A DNA stretch of 64,000 nucleotides, from assembly GCF_001613505.1 (NCBI RefSeq), contig NZ_BDCM01000013.1, forward strand, positions 434,001-498,000, written 5' to 3'. Position 1 is the stretch's first letter, and each line of letters starts with the position of its first letter. The notes under the pieces are model-generated. The model searched no databases, was not told the DNA's origin, and saw only the letters and a program-made list of their open reading frames with translations. Shown piece by piece: positions 26,178 to 34,830 of the stretch. Source of the stretch: Nocardia mikamii NBRC 108933. GTDB taxonomy: Bacteria; Actinomycetota; Actinomycetes; Mycobacteriales; Mycobacteriaceae. The position numbers and the translations under genes are program-made.

Positions 26178-26676
26178 GCACGAGCCGCAGATCGACGACA
26201 CCGCGTGGGTGGCGCCGACGGCCACGGTGATCGGCCGGGTGCGGCTGGGTGAACAGGTCAGCGTCTGGTACGGCGCGGTGATCCGCGGCGATCTGGAGGA
26301 CATCGAGATCGGCGCCGGCACCAACATCCAGGACGGGTGCGTCCTGCACGCCGATCCGGGTTTCGCACTGCAGGTCGGCAGCGGAGTATCGGTGGGCCAC
26401 AACGCGATCCTGCACGGTTGCACGATCGGCGACGACGTTCTCGTCGGCATGGGCGCGACGGTGCTCAACGGCGCGGTGATCGGCGAGGGGAGTCTCATCG
26501 CCGCCAACGCGCTGATTCCCGAGGGGGCGAAGATCCCGCCCGGCTCCCTGGTCGCGGGTGTACCGGGCAAGGTGCGGCGCGAACTCGGCGATGCCGAACG
26601 CGATCGCATCAAGCTCAACGCCGCGGTCTATCTGCACAATATGAGCACTCACCGCGACACCGGCACCCAGCTGTGA
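26158..26676 (+). CDS. Gamma carbonic anhydrase-like protein (172 aa)
   Basis: Left-handed beta-helix of hexapeptide repeats (VIGRVRLGEQVSVWYGAVIRGD ... VGMGATVLNGAVIGEGSLIAANALIPEG). The three metal-binding histidines are present in VLHADPG and VGHNAILHG. Family members hydrate CO2 or are inactive scaffolds. ATG 26158 lies inside the end of the regulator gene; TATGTT at 26145-26150 is 7 nt upstream and could start a separate leaderless transcript. Confidence 0.88.
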   Translation: MRIKLGEHEPQIDDTAWVAPTATVIGRVRLGEQVSVWYGAVIRGDLEDIEIGAGTNIQDGCVLHADPGFALQVGSGVSVGHNAILHGCTIGDDVLVGMGATVLNGAVIGEGSLIAANALIPEGAKIPPGSLVAGVPGKVRRELGDAERDRIKLNAAVYLHNMSTHRDTGTQL

Positions 26677-26805
26677 GACGAACCACACTGGTCAAGCGTC
26701 CAGGTTGATCTCTTGGTAGCATCGTCGCAGCATGTTCGCGGTCCGCGGCAGTGAGTCATCGCCTCGGGCGGCGTACTGCGACGTGGGTATGCAGGAGGTT
26801 AGACG

Positions 26806-26985
26806 GTGTCGTACGAGCAGTCCGGTATGCACCGACCCAAGGGGCGGATCAGTGTGGCCGATATCGCGGCCCAACCCGGTGGCATCGAGGCGTTGCAGCG
26901 CCGGGTCCACGAATTACGTTCCAGCGGAAGCGATTTCGCCGCGAATGCGATCGAGCAGGAAATGGCCGCCTTCAATCTGCGATGA
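26806..26985 (+). CDS. Small conserved-looking protein (59 aa)
   Basis: GTG start with a perfect AGGAGG at 26793-26798, 7 nt upstream; TGA ends at 26985. Sequence is hydrophilic and helical: MHRPKGRISVADIAAQPGGI, then EALQRRVHELRSSGSDFAAN and a C-terminal QEMAAFNLR. It has no signal peptide and no cysteine. I do not recognise a family; the strong ribosome site and actinobacterial codon use support a real gene. Confidence 0.65.
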   Translation: MSYEQSGMHRPKGRISVADIAAQPGGIEALQRRVHELRSSGSDFAANAIEQEMAAFNLR

Positions 26986-27088
26986 GCGCGGGCGGTCGCG
27001 GACATCGGTGACGGTCCCGGCGCGATGAGATAATGATCGTCAGCCTTCCGCATCGACGCGGTCCCTCGCCGACTCGACTGGAGACCCC

Positions 27089-27709
27089 ATGCCCCCTGTT
27101 CCGTCCATCTTGGCCCGCATCCTCGAGAAGCCCCGCTCCGACGGTGAGCAGCTGCTCGAGAGCGCCCTGTCGGCCTTCCTGGACTTCGGGATCAAGCGCA
27201 CCAGCATGGGTGAGATCGCGCGCCGCGCCGGCATCAGCCCCGCGACACTGTATCGCCGCTTCGAATCGAAGAACGATCTGGTCGAGGCGGTGAGCGTGCG
27301 CGAGGCGCAGCGCTTCGTCGCCGATATCGAACAGCGGGTCGGCAGTATCACCGACAACCAGGATCAGCTGGTGGAGATCTTCGTCGTCTTCATCACCGCG
27401 CTGGCGCACAACGAGCTGCTGCAGCGTCTGCTGCGCACCGAACCGGAGCTGATCCTGCCCCGATTGACCACCGACGCCGGCCCGATCCTCGCGGTGGGCC
27501 GGGCCTACCTGGGCGACAAGCTGCGCGGACTGCAGAAGACCAACGCCGAGTTGGATTTCGACGCCGACCTCGTCGCCGAGATCATGGCCCGGCTGGCGCA
27601 ATCGCTGGCATTGACTCCCGACGGGCTGATCCCGCTCTCGGACGCGGACGCCGCCCGCGCCTTCGCCCGGCGGACCTTGCTGCCGATGGTCGGCGCCCGC
27701 ACCTCCTGA
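27089..27709 (+). CDS. TetR family transcriptional regulator (206 aa)
   Basis: TetR N-terminal DNA-binding domain: LLESALSAFLDFGIKRTSMGEIARRAGISPATLYRRFESKNDLVEAVSVRE (residues about 22-72), followed by a ligand-binding helical domain. CTGGAGA lies ahead of the ATG. Effector and targets unknown; the neighbouring genes on this strand are small, and the nearest enzyme gene (N6-methyltransferase) converges on it. Confidence 0.88.
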   Translation: MPPVPSILARILEKPRSDGEQLLESALSAFLDFGIKRTSMGEIARRAGISPATLYRRFESKNDLVEAVSVREAQRFVADIEQRVGSITDNQDQLVEIFVVFITALAHNELLQRLLRTEPELILPRLTTDAGPILAVGRAYLGDKLRGLQKTNAELDFDADLVAEIMARLAQSLALTPDGLIPLSDADAARAFARRTLLPMVGARTS

Positions 27710-27726
27710 CTGTCTGGCGGCTGCAC

Positions 27727-27745
27727 CGACGGCCCGCGGCCGTCG
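27727..27745. terminator. Bidirectional terminator hairpin
   Basis: CGACGGCC (27727-27734), loop CGC, GGCCGTCG (27738-27745): perfect 8-bp stem between the convergent TetR and methyltransferase genes. Confidence 0.6.
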
Positions 27746-27778
27746 CCGTTGTCGCGAAGACTCCCTGAAGGCACTGTC

Positions 27779-29566
27779 CTACGGGCGTGCCCCGAGCTCG
27801 CCGAGCCCGAACGCCGCTGCCACTCGCCGGTCGAGCAGCGCGATATCGGGTTCGGCTCCGCCGTTGGCCAATTCGCGAGCCAGAGCGGTGAGCTTCTGTC
27901 CCGCACCGGTATTCGGATCGGGCAGCGGAAGCCTGGTGACATACTGTGTGATCCACCGCCGTCGCCCGGCATAGAGCCGATTTCCGCACACGGCATCGTA
28001 GAACCGCAGCCCGAGCGTCGAATTGGCCACGCCCATCAGCAAATAGGCGAGGCGCTCGTCGCCGATATCGGCCAGCGACATCCAGTAACAGTCCCCGTTC
28101 ACCACCGCCCCGCTGCGATCGAGCGCGAACCGCGGCGCCACACTGATATCCGGGAACACCACCTTCGGCCGGCACCACAAATGCGGCCGCTGCGGCACCC
28201 AGATCTCGAACCACTCCCGCCCGGTACCGGTCAGGTAGTCCCGAGCGGCCAGGGTGTCCTTGTGCTGAGCGAGATACGCTGCGGCGAGCGGGTATTCGTT
28301 CAGATCGATCGGTGTGCGGCACGGACAGGACGCATCGTAGGGATACAGCACCCGGGTATCGTGGGCGCGTGCGATCCGCCACGGAACGAGATCGTGATGA
28401 GTCAGCAGCCCCCGGAGCAGTTCGGGCTCGGGACAGCAGGGCCGATCCTCCCAGCGGTCCGAGATGAAGACTCGATCCGCATTCGTCTTGATCCCCACCC
28501 TGATTCGCGCCACCTCACCGAACGTGCGCCACGTGCCGGCGGCGATTCCCGCCAACCAGGCGTCCGTATCGGGTCGCGACATGCGCCACGGCGTGGCGGG
28601 ATCGAAAGACGGCCCGCCGGCCGGACCGCGTCCCGGGTTCCCGGACCGGCCCGGTCCGTCGTGCGCACCGGTCCACAGCGTTCCGGTCTCCACCGCGATG
28701 CGGCGGCCGCCGTGTTCGACCACGGAATCGGCCGGGCCCACCACAGCGTCGAACAGGTCGGCAGCGGCCGTCGGTTCCCGCTCGGACTCGTAGGCCGTGA
28801 CGAAGCGGCAGCTCCGCTGCTCGTGCCCGCGCACAGCGATCGTGACCGCGGGCAGGACCGCCGCCTCGAACAACCGGGTATCCCCGAGGTCGTAGAGCTC
28901 CACCGGCGTCAGCTCCGCATACAGCAGCGCCCGCAGGTTCGCCCCCGCCTTCGTGCTGAGGAACCGGTTGGCGCACAGCAGACCCAGCACCCCACCGGGG
29001 CGTAACAACCGCGGAATCGTCGCGACGAACGGATGGGTCAGGTCGATACGTCCCGACAGCCCGAACTGCTTGCTCAGCATCTGCGCGGTCGCGCCGCCCA
29101 GTTGCTGGGTCCGCACGTACGGCGGGTTCGTGATCACGGCGTCGAAGCGCGCATCGGCCAACTCGGTGGCAGCACAGAGGAAATCGCCTACCCGCCAGTC
29201 GATCACGACACGATTCGACGGCGGCGCGGTACCCGCCCCGGGCCGGCTTTTCCACGACACGCCCCGGGCCCGAGCTTCGTCAATCGCCGCGGCATTCAGG
29301 TCGTACCCCACCAGATACAAGGAGGTATCCGGAAAGCGTTGCGCCGCAACATATGCCAGCGCCGACAACAACTCACCGTCCCCGCAGGCCGGGTCGAGCA
29401 CCGATAATTCACGACCAGGTCGCACGTGCGCGAGCATCCGCTCCGCGAGAAACTCCGCCAACCGCGGCGGCGTGTAATGCCGACCGTGCCGTTTCCGCAC
29501 CCCATCCCCGCCCGGCTCCCGTCCCGCCCGGCGGTCTGCTGCTGGCCGCTCCCGCCCGCCGCGCAT
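27779..29566 (-). CDS. N6-adenine DNA methyltransferase, Eco57I/TaqI-type (595 aa)
   Basis: Class I SAM-dependent DNA methylase. Opening HGRHYTPPRLAEFLAERML is the usual helix before motif I, which reads VLDPACGDGELL (Asp58-Gly64); motif IV is NPPY (147-150), diagnostic of N6-adenine methylation. The C-terminal 250 residues (IRVGIKTNADRVFI, PEELLRG-like, YCWxSLADIGDERLAYLLMGVANS) resemble the TaqI-like target-recognition domain. No endonuclease gene flanks it and the protein is too short for a type IIG enzyme, so it appears solitary. ATG 29566 is one of several possible starts. Confidence 0.85.
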   Translation of the reverse strand: MRGGRERPAADRRAGREPGGDGVRKRHGRHYTPPRLAEFLAERMLAHVRPGRELSVLDPACGDGELLSALAYVAAQRFPDTSLYLVGYDLNAAAIDEARARGVSWKSRPGAGTAPPSNRVVIDWRVGDFLCAATELADARFDAVITNPPYVRTQQLGGATAQMLSKQFGLSGRIDLTHPFVATIPRLLRPGGVLGLLCANRFLSTKAGANLRALLYAELTPVELYDLGDTRLFEAAVLPAVTIAVRGHEQRSCRFVTAYESEREPTAAADLFDAVVGPADSVVEHGGRRIAVETGTLWTGAHDGPGRSGNPGRGPAGGPSFDPATPWRMSRPDTDAWLAGIAAGTWRTFGEVARIRVGIKTNADRVFISDRWEDRPCCPEPELLRGLLTHHDLVPWRIARAHDTRVLYPYDASCPCRTPIDLNEYPLAAAYLAQHKDTLAARDYLTGTGREWFEIWVPQRPHLWCRPKVVFPDISVAPRFALDRSGAVVNGDCYWMSLADIGDERLAYLLMGVANSTLGLRFYDAVCGNRLYAGRRRWITQYVTRLPLPDPNTGAGQKLTALARELANGGAEPDIALLDRRVAAAFGLGELGARP

Positions 29567-29668
29567 GTCCGCATTGTGCCTGCTGCGAGCACACATGTGG
29601 GCGAACTCGGCGTATCGCGCCGCCGCGGGTCGGCCTCCGCGCGCTCGCGGCGACAGCCACGCCACCGT

Positions 29669-31366
29669 TCACCGGCGTTGCACGCGCTCCTCCGGCGGGC
29701 CGATCGCTCCCCGGTCACGCAGGTAGGTCTCCAGCGCGTCCAGATCGGTCGGGCCGACCGTCGTGTCCGTACCCCGCGTGAACACCGCGAACCCGTCGCC
29801 GCCGGAGGCGAGGAAGTTGTTGGTGGTCACCCGGTAGGTCGCGACCGGATTCACGGGCCGGCCTCCGATGCGGACGGAGTCGGCGACCACCTTGTGCCCC
29901 GGCGCGGCCTTGTCGTCGTAGGCGTAGGAGATGCCCGCGACGGAGAGCACAGCGGGTTTGCTCTTGTTGTCCCACTGCTGTTCCAGCAGGTCCAGGATCT
30001 GGCGGCCGGTCAGGGTGACGGTGACGACCTGATTGCCGAACGGCTGCGTCTCGTAGATGCTGCCGTAGGTGATCGGCCCGGGGCCGATGTCGGCGCGCAC
30101 GCCGCCCGGATTCATGAACGCCGCCACGGCCTGCGCCGAATCGTGGGTGACATCGAGCATCGCATCGGCGATCACCGCACCGAGCGGGGATTCACCGCCA
30201 CCCCGATCGCTGCGCGTCAGCGGGGCCGTCGCGGTGCCCACGACCCGTTGCGCGCGCGGCGCCGCCTGGCCGGAGAAGAATGCGATCGACTTGTCCACCG
30301 CCGGATCGGGAGCGACATCGCGGGTCACCACCCGGTTCACCGCGTGCGCGGACACCCTCCCGTGGTCGAACCGCAGCGTGACATCGGTGATCAGGCGCCC
30401 GTAGGACGACGCCTGCGTGATCACCTTGCCGTCGAATTCGCAGTTGTAGGCCTGATGGCTGTGCCCGGTGAGCAGCACCTGAACGGCGGGATCCGTGTGC
30501 GCCGCGAGCGCCGGCACATCGGGACTGATGTCGGCGCAACCGTTGTAGTCGGTGGTCTTCGCCGGTGTTCCCTGCGCGCCGCCGTCGTGCACCAGGGCGA
30601 CAACGGTTTCCGCGCCGGCCTGTTTCATGGCCGGCACGTACTTGTTGATCGCCTCGGCCTCCTCGCCGAAGCTGTAGCCGCGAATGCCTTCCGGGAAAAC
30701 GAGATTCACCGCATCCGGCGTCACCGCACCGACCACACCGATCTTGTGCCCGCCGATCGTCAGCATCGTCCACGGCCGCACCCCGGCCGGGGGCTCACCG
30801 CGGGAGTCGGTGAGATTGGCGGCAAGAAAATCGAACCGCGCACCGGTGAACGGCTCCCCGGGCGAGCACCCGTCGAGCGCACAACCGCCCGCCCGCAACC
30901 GCCCCAGCTCGACGACCCCGTGGTCGAGCTCATGATTACCCACCGCCGACGCCGCGACCCCCACCTGATTCAGGAAATCGATCGTCGGCTCGTCGTGGAA
31001 CAGCGACGACACCAGCGGGCTCGCCCCGATATCGTCCCCCGCCGACACCACCGCACTGTCGGGATACGCCGCCCGCAACCGCTGCAAATGCGTGGCCAGA
31101 TACGTCGCCCCACCCGCGGTGTACTCCCCCACCTTCCCGTTGCTCGCCTCCGGCGGCTCCAGATTGCCGTGCAGATCGTTGAACCCGAACAGATGCACCT
31201 CACCGGCCCGCGCCGACGGGAGGTCGCCGGTGGACACCAAAGGTATCGCGCCCTGCTGTGCGGTTTCGCTGTTCCCGCCGCATCCGGACAGTGCGACCAG
31301 ACTCATCGCGACGACACCACCGGCCGCCACGCGCCGCAGAACACCCATACCGTCAGACTCTGACAT
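29669..31366 (-). CDS. 5'-nucleotidase/2',3'-cyclic phosphodiesterase, lipoprotein (565 aa)
   Basis: UshA-like secreted phosphoesterase. Signal peptide with lipobox LSGC near residue 24 anchors it to the membrane. Metallophosphatase motifs: FGFNDLHGNLEP, SAGDDIGASPLVSS, VGNHELDHG and LLTGHSHQAYN; the C-terminal nucleotide-binding domain shows FMNPGGVRADI and FGNQVVTVTLTG. Releases nucleosides and phosphate outside the cell. ATG 31366 or 31348 are both possible. Same strand as, and 102 bp upstream of, the methyltransferase gene. Confidence 0.9.
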   Translation of the reverse strand: MSESDGMGVLRRVAAGGVVAMSLVALSGCGGNSETAQQGAIPLVSTGDLPSARAGEVHLFGFNDLHGNLEPPEASNGKVGEYTAGGATYLATHLQRLRAAYPDSAVVSAGDDIGASPLVSSLFHDEPTIDFLNQVGVAASAVGNHELDHGVVELGRLRAGGCALDGCSPGEPFTGARFDFLAANLTDSRGEPPAGVRPWTMLTIGGHKIGVVGAVTPDAVNLVFPEGIRGYSFGEEAEAINKYVPAMKQAGAETVVALVHDGGAQGTPAKTTDYNGCADISPDVPALAAHTDPAVQVLLTGHSHQAYNCEFDGKVITQASSYGRLITDVTLRFDHGRVSAHAVNRVVTRDVAPDPAVDKSIAFFSGQAAPRAQRVVGTATAPLTRSDRGGGESPLGAVIADAMLDVTHDSAQAVAAFMNPGGVRADIGPGPITYGSIYETQPFGNQVVTVTLTGRQILDLLEQQWDNKSKPAVLSVAGISYAYDDKAAPGHKVVADSVRIGGRPVNPVATYRVTTNNFLASGGDGFAVFTRGTDTTVGPTDLDALETYLRDRGAIGPPEERVQRR

Positions 31367-31477
31367 ACCGGAACGTCCCGGAAACGACAGTTCGGTGAAC
31401 TCTGCTGTCGCCCTGCCCTTGCGCGGCCCCGGCACGGCCGATCGCACGGCGACGACGAGGCCGCCGAGACGCCGACG

Positions 31478-32719
31478 TCAGCTCACGATGATCGGCAACG
31501 TTTCCCAGCCCCGCACCGTCGACGTCGACGACAAGGTGATGTCGTCCCAGTCGACGTCCCAGGTCGGGAAGCGGCGCAGCAATTCCTCCAGCGCGACGCG
31601 CCCCTCAAGCCGGGCCAGCGCCGCGCCCAGGCAGAAATGGGTGCCGAGGCCGAAGGTGCGCAGGTTGCTGATCTTGCGGTGGATGTCGAACCGCTCGGGG
31701 GCGTCCCAGCGCTCCTCGTCACGGTTCGCCGACGCGACCAGCAGCATCATCGCGCTACCGGCGGGCACGGTGGTCCCGTAGAGCTCCACATCTTTCATGA
31801 CGTAGCGGCCGATGGCGTGCCCGGTGGGCTCGAATCGCAGCGTCTCCTCGATCGCATTCGGGATCAGGCTCGGATCGGCGACGAGTTCGGCGCGCTGTTC
31901 GGGATGCCGGGCGAGCAGTGCCCCCAGCCAGCCGATCAGCCTGGCGGTGGTCTCGTTGCCGGCTCCGGCGACGACCGAGACGTAGGTCAGGATCTCGTCG
32001 CGCGTCAGCGTCCGCGTCACGCCCGCGGTGTCGACGAATTCGGCGCGCATCAACTCGGTCATCAGATCGTCGGACGGATTGTCCGCGCGCCAGTCGATGT
32101 ATTGGGCGAACTGCTCCGCATCCGGAATCGCCTTGTCGGAGATCTGCATCCCCTGCCCGGGTTCGGTGCGCAGCGCGCTGTCGGCCTTGTCGCGTACGGT
32201 CTGCTGATCGGCCTCCGGGATGCCGAGCAGCATGCCGATCACACGCATCGGCACCTCGTTCGCGAACGCGGTCATCAGATCGAATTGGTCTTTCCCGGCG
32301 AGCCTGTCCAGCGACCGCCGGCACAGGTCGCGGATCTGCGGCTCCAGCGACATCACCCGCCTGGGCGTGAACACCCGCTTGAGCAGCGCGCGGTGAATGT
32401 CGTGCGCCGGCGGATCCTCCATCAGCAACGTGCCCGGCGGAATCTCGATCCCCGCCTTGATGATCTCCAGGATCGGCCCCCGCGACGACGAATACGTCTC
32501 CCAATCGAGCAGCGCCGGATCGATATCCGACGCGCGGGTGAGGGCGTAGAACTCGTGCTTGTCGTTGTAGTAGAGCGGCGCTTCCGCCCGCATCCGCCGA
32601 TAGATCGGGTAGGGATCCTTGGCGATCTCGCGGTCGAACGGGTCCCAGTAGACCGTGTCGGCGCCCTCGGGCGCGGGGGCGTCATCGAGTGCTGTGGCAG
32701 GGCTAGGCATGTCAGGCAT
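31478..32719 (-). CDS. Cytochrome P450 (413 aa)
   Basis: Heme monooxygenase with a full motif set: I-helix AGNETTA, K-helix EETLR (ExxR), and heme loop FGLGTHFCLGAALARLE with the Cys thiolate ligand. Soluble, needs a ferredoxin/reductase pair not present nearby. ATG 32719 is chosen because the upstream in-frame ATG at 32755 would run through the promoter repeat. The nearest relatives by eye are steroid/lipid-type mycobacterial P450s of the CYP125/CYP191 style; substrate unknown. Confidence 0.92.
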   Translation of the reverse strand: MPDMPSPATALDDAPAPEGADTVYWDPFDREIAKDPYPIYRRMRAEAPLYYNDKHEFYALTRASDIDPALLDWETYSSSRGPILEIIKAGIEIPPGTLLMEDPPAHDIHRALLKRVFTPRRVMSLEPQIRDLCRRSLDRLAGKDQFDLMTAFANEVPMRVIGMLLGIPEADQQTVRDKADSALRTEPGQGMQISDKAIPDAEQFAQYIDWRADNPSDDLMTELMRAEFVDTAGVTRTLTRDEILTYVSVVAGAGNETTARLIGWLGALLARHPEQRAELVADPSLIPNAIEETLRFEPTGHAIGRYVMKDVELYGTTVPAGSAMMLLVASANRDEERWDAPERFDIHRKISNLRTFGLGTHFCLGAALARLEGRVALEELLRRFPTWDVDWDDITLSSTSTVRGWETLPIIVS

Positions 32720-32725
32720 GGAAGC

Positions 32726-32750
32726 ATTCTCTCTCAATGAGAATGAGAAT
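32726..32750. promoter_or_regulatory. Operator-like repeat upstream of P450
   Basis: ATTCTC (32726-32731) is inverted against GAGAAT (32739-32744), which is then directly repeated at 32745-32750. The site sits just upstream of the P450 ATG (minus strand) in an AT-rich patch, with TACTAT as a possible minus-strand -10 a few bases further out. It suits a dimeric repressor; identity unknown. Confidence 0.4.
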
Positions 32751-33110
32751 TCCATAGTAGAGAATATTGATACCGTTCGTGGTTGCCGCGAGCTGTCTAC
32801 GCTGGGCCGCCGCCCGCACCGGACCCAGGTCGATGCCTTCCGAACGGCACCGCCGCTCCGACAGGCAACGCCGACGACGCGGAACGTCGATCCGACCGCT
32901 CCGCGTACACGCTCAGCGACTCCGAGTCGACATTCCGTCCGGTCGGAATTTGTTGTCTTATCTCACTTTTCGGACGCCCATCGGCCGTCGACCAGCCCAC
33001 CAGCCATTACCGCCCGAAAGCCGTTGTAGCGCAGTGTTATCACGCGACTTTCGGTGGAAGCACTCGGTTAACGTTGATGTGTTACAACGCTTCTGGAGGT
33101 CGAACCGGCC
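32751..33110. other. Intergenic between divergent P450 and NERD genes
   Basis: About 360 bp without a credible gene. It contains comparatively AT-rich stretches (around 32945-32970 and 33020-33095) and a GGAGG site at about 33096-33100 serving the NERD gene. No RNA gene or repeat was recognised. Confidence 0.5.
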
Positions 33111-34652
33111 ATGCTGATAATCAACGGCGACATCACCAAACCGAAGACCCAACAGCAGGTCGTCGAATGGCTCGCGAACTACGTCACCCAACCCGGAATC
33201 GCCGTCTCCGGCGTCTACATCCCGAGACTGGACGGCGGGAGCACCGAAGCCGATCTTCTGGTTTTCACTCCGCACGCGGCGGCCGTCATCGAGGTCGACG
33301 CTCTCCGCAAGAAGACCCGCGGACCGCTGTCGTATTCGATGAACGAGCGGTGGTCCGCACCCGGCATCCACGGCGACCCGGTCCAACGCCGCAGCGACGA
33401 CCTCAACCCGCTGCATCAAGTGCGCAGGCCCGTCTCCGCCCTGAGAACCTTCGTCGCCGAACTGACACGCGGCCCGGAACCGTTCGTAGACGGCCTCATC
33501 CTGCTCATACCGAAGTCCGGAAACACGGTCACCCTCGACAAGGGCCCGATGCCCGGCGGGTTCACTGTCCTCCTCGGCGACAGCGCCTCCCAGCTCTACT
33601 CGTGGTTCGGCCGAACCGCCCAGCACCGCGACCGAACCCCATGGACCGCGGAGCTGGTCGTCACCGTGCTGACAGCACTGCGAGTCGACCGCACCCGCGA
33701 CGCCGAAAGCCGCCGCCGGCTCTACGCCGACCTGGTGGCGGAGGGATTCCCGACCGAGGTGCCGACGGCTCGGCGGGATGGAGACACGGACCCAGCCGCT
33801 TCGTCGCCCGCATCCGCGAACCCCCCGGCCCCGCCGACCTCGGCCTCCGCCTTCACCTCGTCGGAGAAACCGGCCCCTCGGACATCGGCTGAACCAGTTT
33901 CGTCGACCTCACCGGTTTCCTATGCCAGGCCACATCCCTCGATCTCATCGAGCTCCCCCGCCTCGGACGCCGGCCCCCTCCTTACGACCGCGTCGACTTC
34001 GCATGCCAAGCCGACACCCTCCTCAACGCGGACTTCGCGAGCGGTCCCGGACGACGCGTCCACACAGGCTCTGCACCCGGAGGAGACATCCGCGGCCGCA
34101 CCCGGACCCGCACCGAGAGTGGGTCCCACACCGGCTGCCGCGTCGACATCCGATTCGACACCGGCACCGACTGGCGCGGAGGCCCCGACGACGCAGCCCA
34201 CAAAGTCCGCCCCGATCCCACCGTCAGCCCCTCCGCGGAGAACGGACGAGCCCACCCGCACCCCTTCCCCGTCCGACACCGTCGTCCCCTCCACGCCGAT
34301 CACGTCCCCCCAGGCGGACGCGCCGGAGCCCGACCGGCACGAGCCAGGCCCAGACTTCGCGAACTTCGACCCCCGAGCGCAACCGCCGGCAAATCATCGC
34401 CTCCGCACCGCACTCCTGGGAATCGCCGCTGCCCTTATTCTCATCTGCGGCATCGGCTACCTGGCCGGCAAAGACCACCCCCGTGCCCAATCCGGCTCTC
34501 AACCGGCACCATCCCAGGTCCGCCCACCCGAGAGGACAACAACACCGATCCCGGCGTCGCCCGTCGCGCCCACTGACCGGCAAGGCACCGCACCGCGTTC
34601 GGCAACGCCTACCGAAGGGGCAACCTGTTATCCGTTCCAAGCAGGCTGCTGA
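33111..34652 (+). CDS. NERD-domain membrane protein with C-terminal CYPFQxGC tail (513 aa)
   Basis: Residues 1-210 resemble the nuclease-related NERD domain: a STEADLLVFTP strand pair (Asp48) and VIEVDAL. In canonical NERD/PD-(D/E)xK proteins the last motif is ExK (IEVK); here it is Glu61-Val-Asp63, so the catalytic lysine is missing. Residues 220-430 are a Pro/Ser/Thr/Ala linker. One transmembrane helix (about 433-453, TALLGIAAALILICGIGYLAG) follows, then a 60-residue Pro/Thr-rich tail ending CYPFQAGC with Cys506 and Cys513. The domain is cytoplasmic and the tail outside if the helix is N-in. Function unknown; a scaffold or defence-related nuclease relative are options. Confidence 0.7.
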   Translation: MLIINGDITKPKTQQQVVEWLANYVTQPGIAVSGVYIPRLDGGSTEADLLVFTPHAAAVIEVDALRKKTRGPLSYSMNERWSAPGIHGDPVQRRSDDLNPLHQVRRPVSALRTFVAELTRGPEPFVDGLILLIPKSGNTVTLDKGPMPGGFTVLLGDSASQLYSWFGRTAQHRDRTPWTAELVVTVLTALRVDRTRDAESRRRLYADLVAEGFPTEVPTARRDGDTDPAASSPASANPPAPPTSASAFTSSEKPAPRTSAEPVSSTSPVSYARPHPSISSSSPASDAGPLLTTASTSHAKPTPSSTRTSRAVPDDASTQALHPEETSAAAPGPAPRVGPTPAAASTSDSTPAPTGAEAPTTQPTKSAPIPPSAPPRRTDEPTRTPSPSDTVVPSTPITSPQADAPEPDRHEPGPDFANFDPRAQPPANHRLRTALLGIAAALILICGIGYLAGKDHPRAQSGSQPAPSQVRPPERTTTPIPASPVAPTDRQGTAPRSATPTEGATCYPFQAGC

Positions 34653-34709
34653 ATCCCGGTGAATCGCAACCGAGTTCGAGTCCGGAAAGTTCGGTCATCA
34701 CTTGCGACC

Positions 34710-34769
34710 GGGGCGTATTCGTCGCCCCTCGGCTGGGTCGTCAGCCGTCGTGATGACGCCTGACGACCC
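34710..34769. terminator. Double terminator hairpin between NERD and amidase genes
   Basis: Two adjacent hairpins: GGGGCG (34710-34715)/CGCCCC (34723-34728), and a long one with GGGTCGTCAG (34735-34744) pairing CTGACGACCC (34760-34769), extended inside by CGTC/GACG around a 5-nt loop. The second gives 14 bp with one internal mismatch and is usable on both strands for the convergent genes. Confidence 0.75.
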
Positions 34770-34830
34770 ACCTGAATCGAATTCGAGCGAAGACGGTTGC
34801 GCCGCCTGTTCGGTCGACGGCGCCGGAACC

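Noticed and set aside
29426..31363. Plus-strand frame of 645 aa over the 5'-nucleotidase
   Set aside because: Antisense shadow of a gene with intact metallophosphatase motifs.
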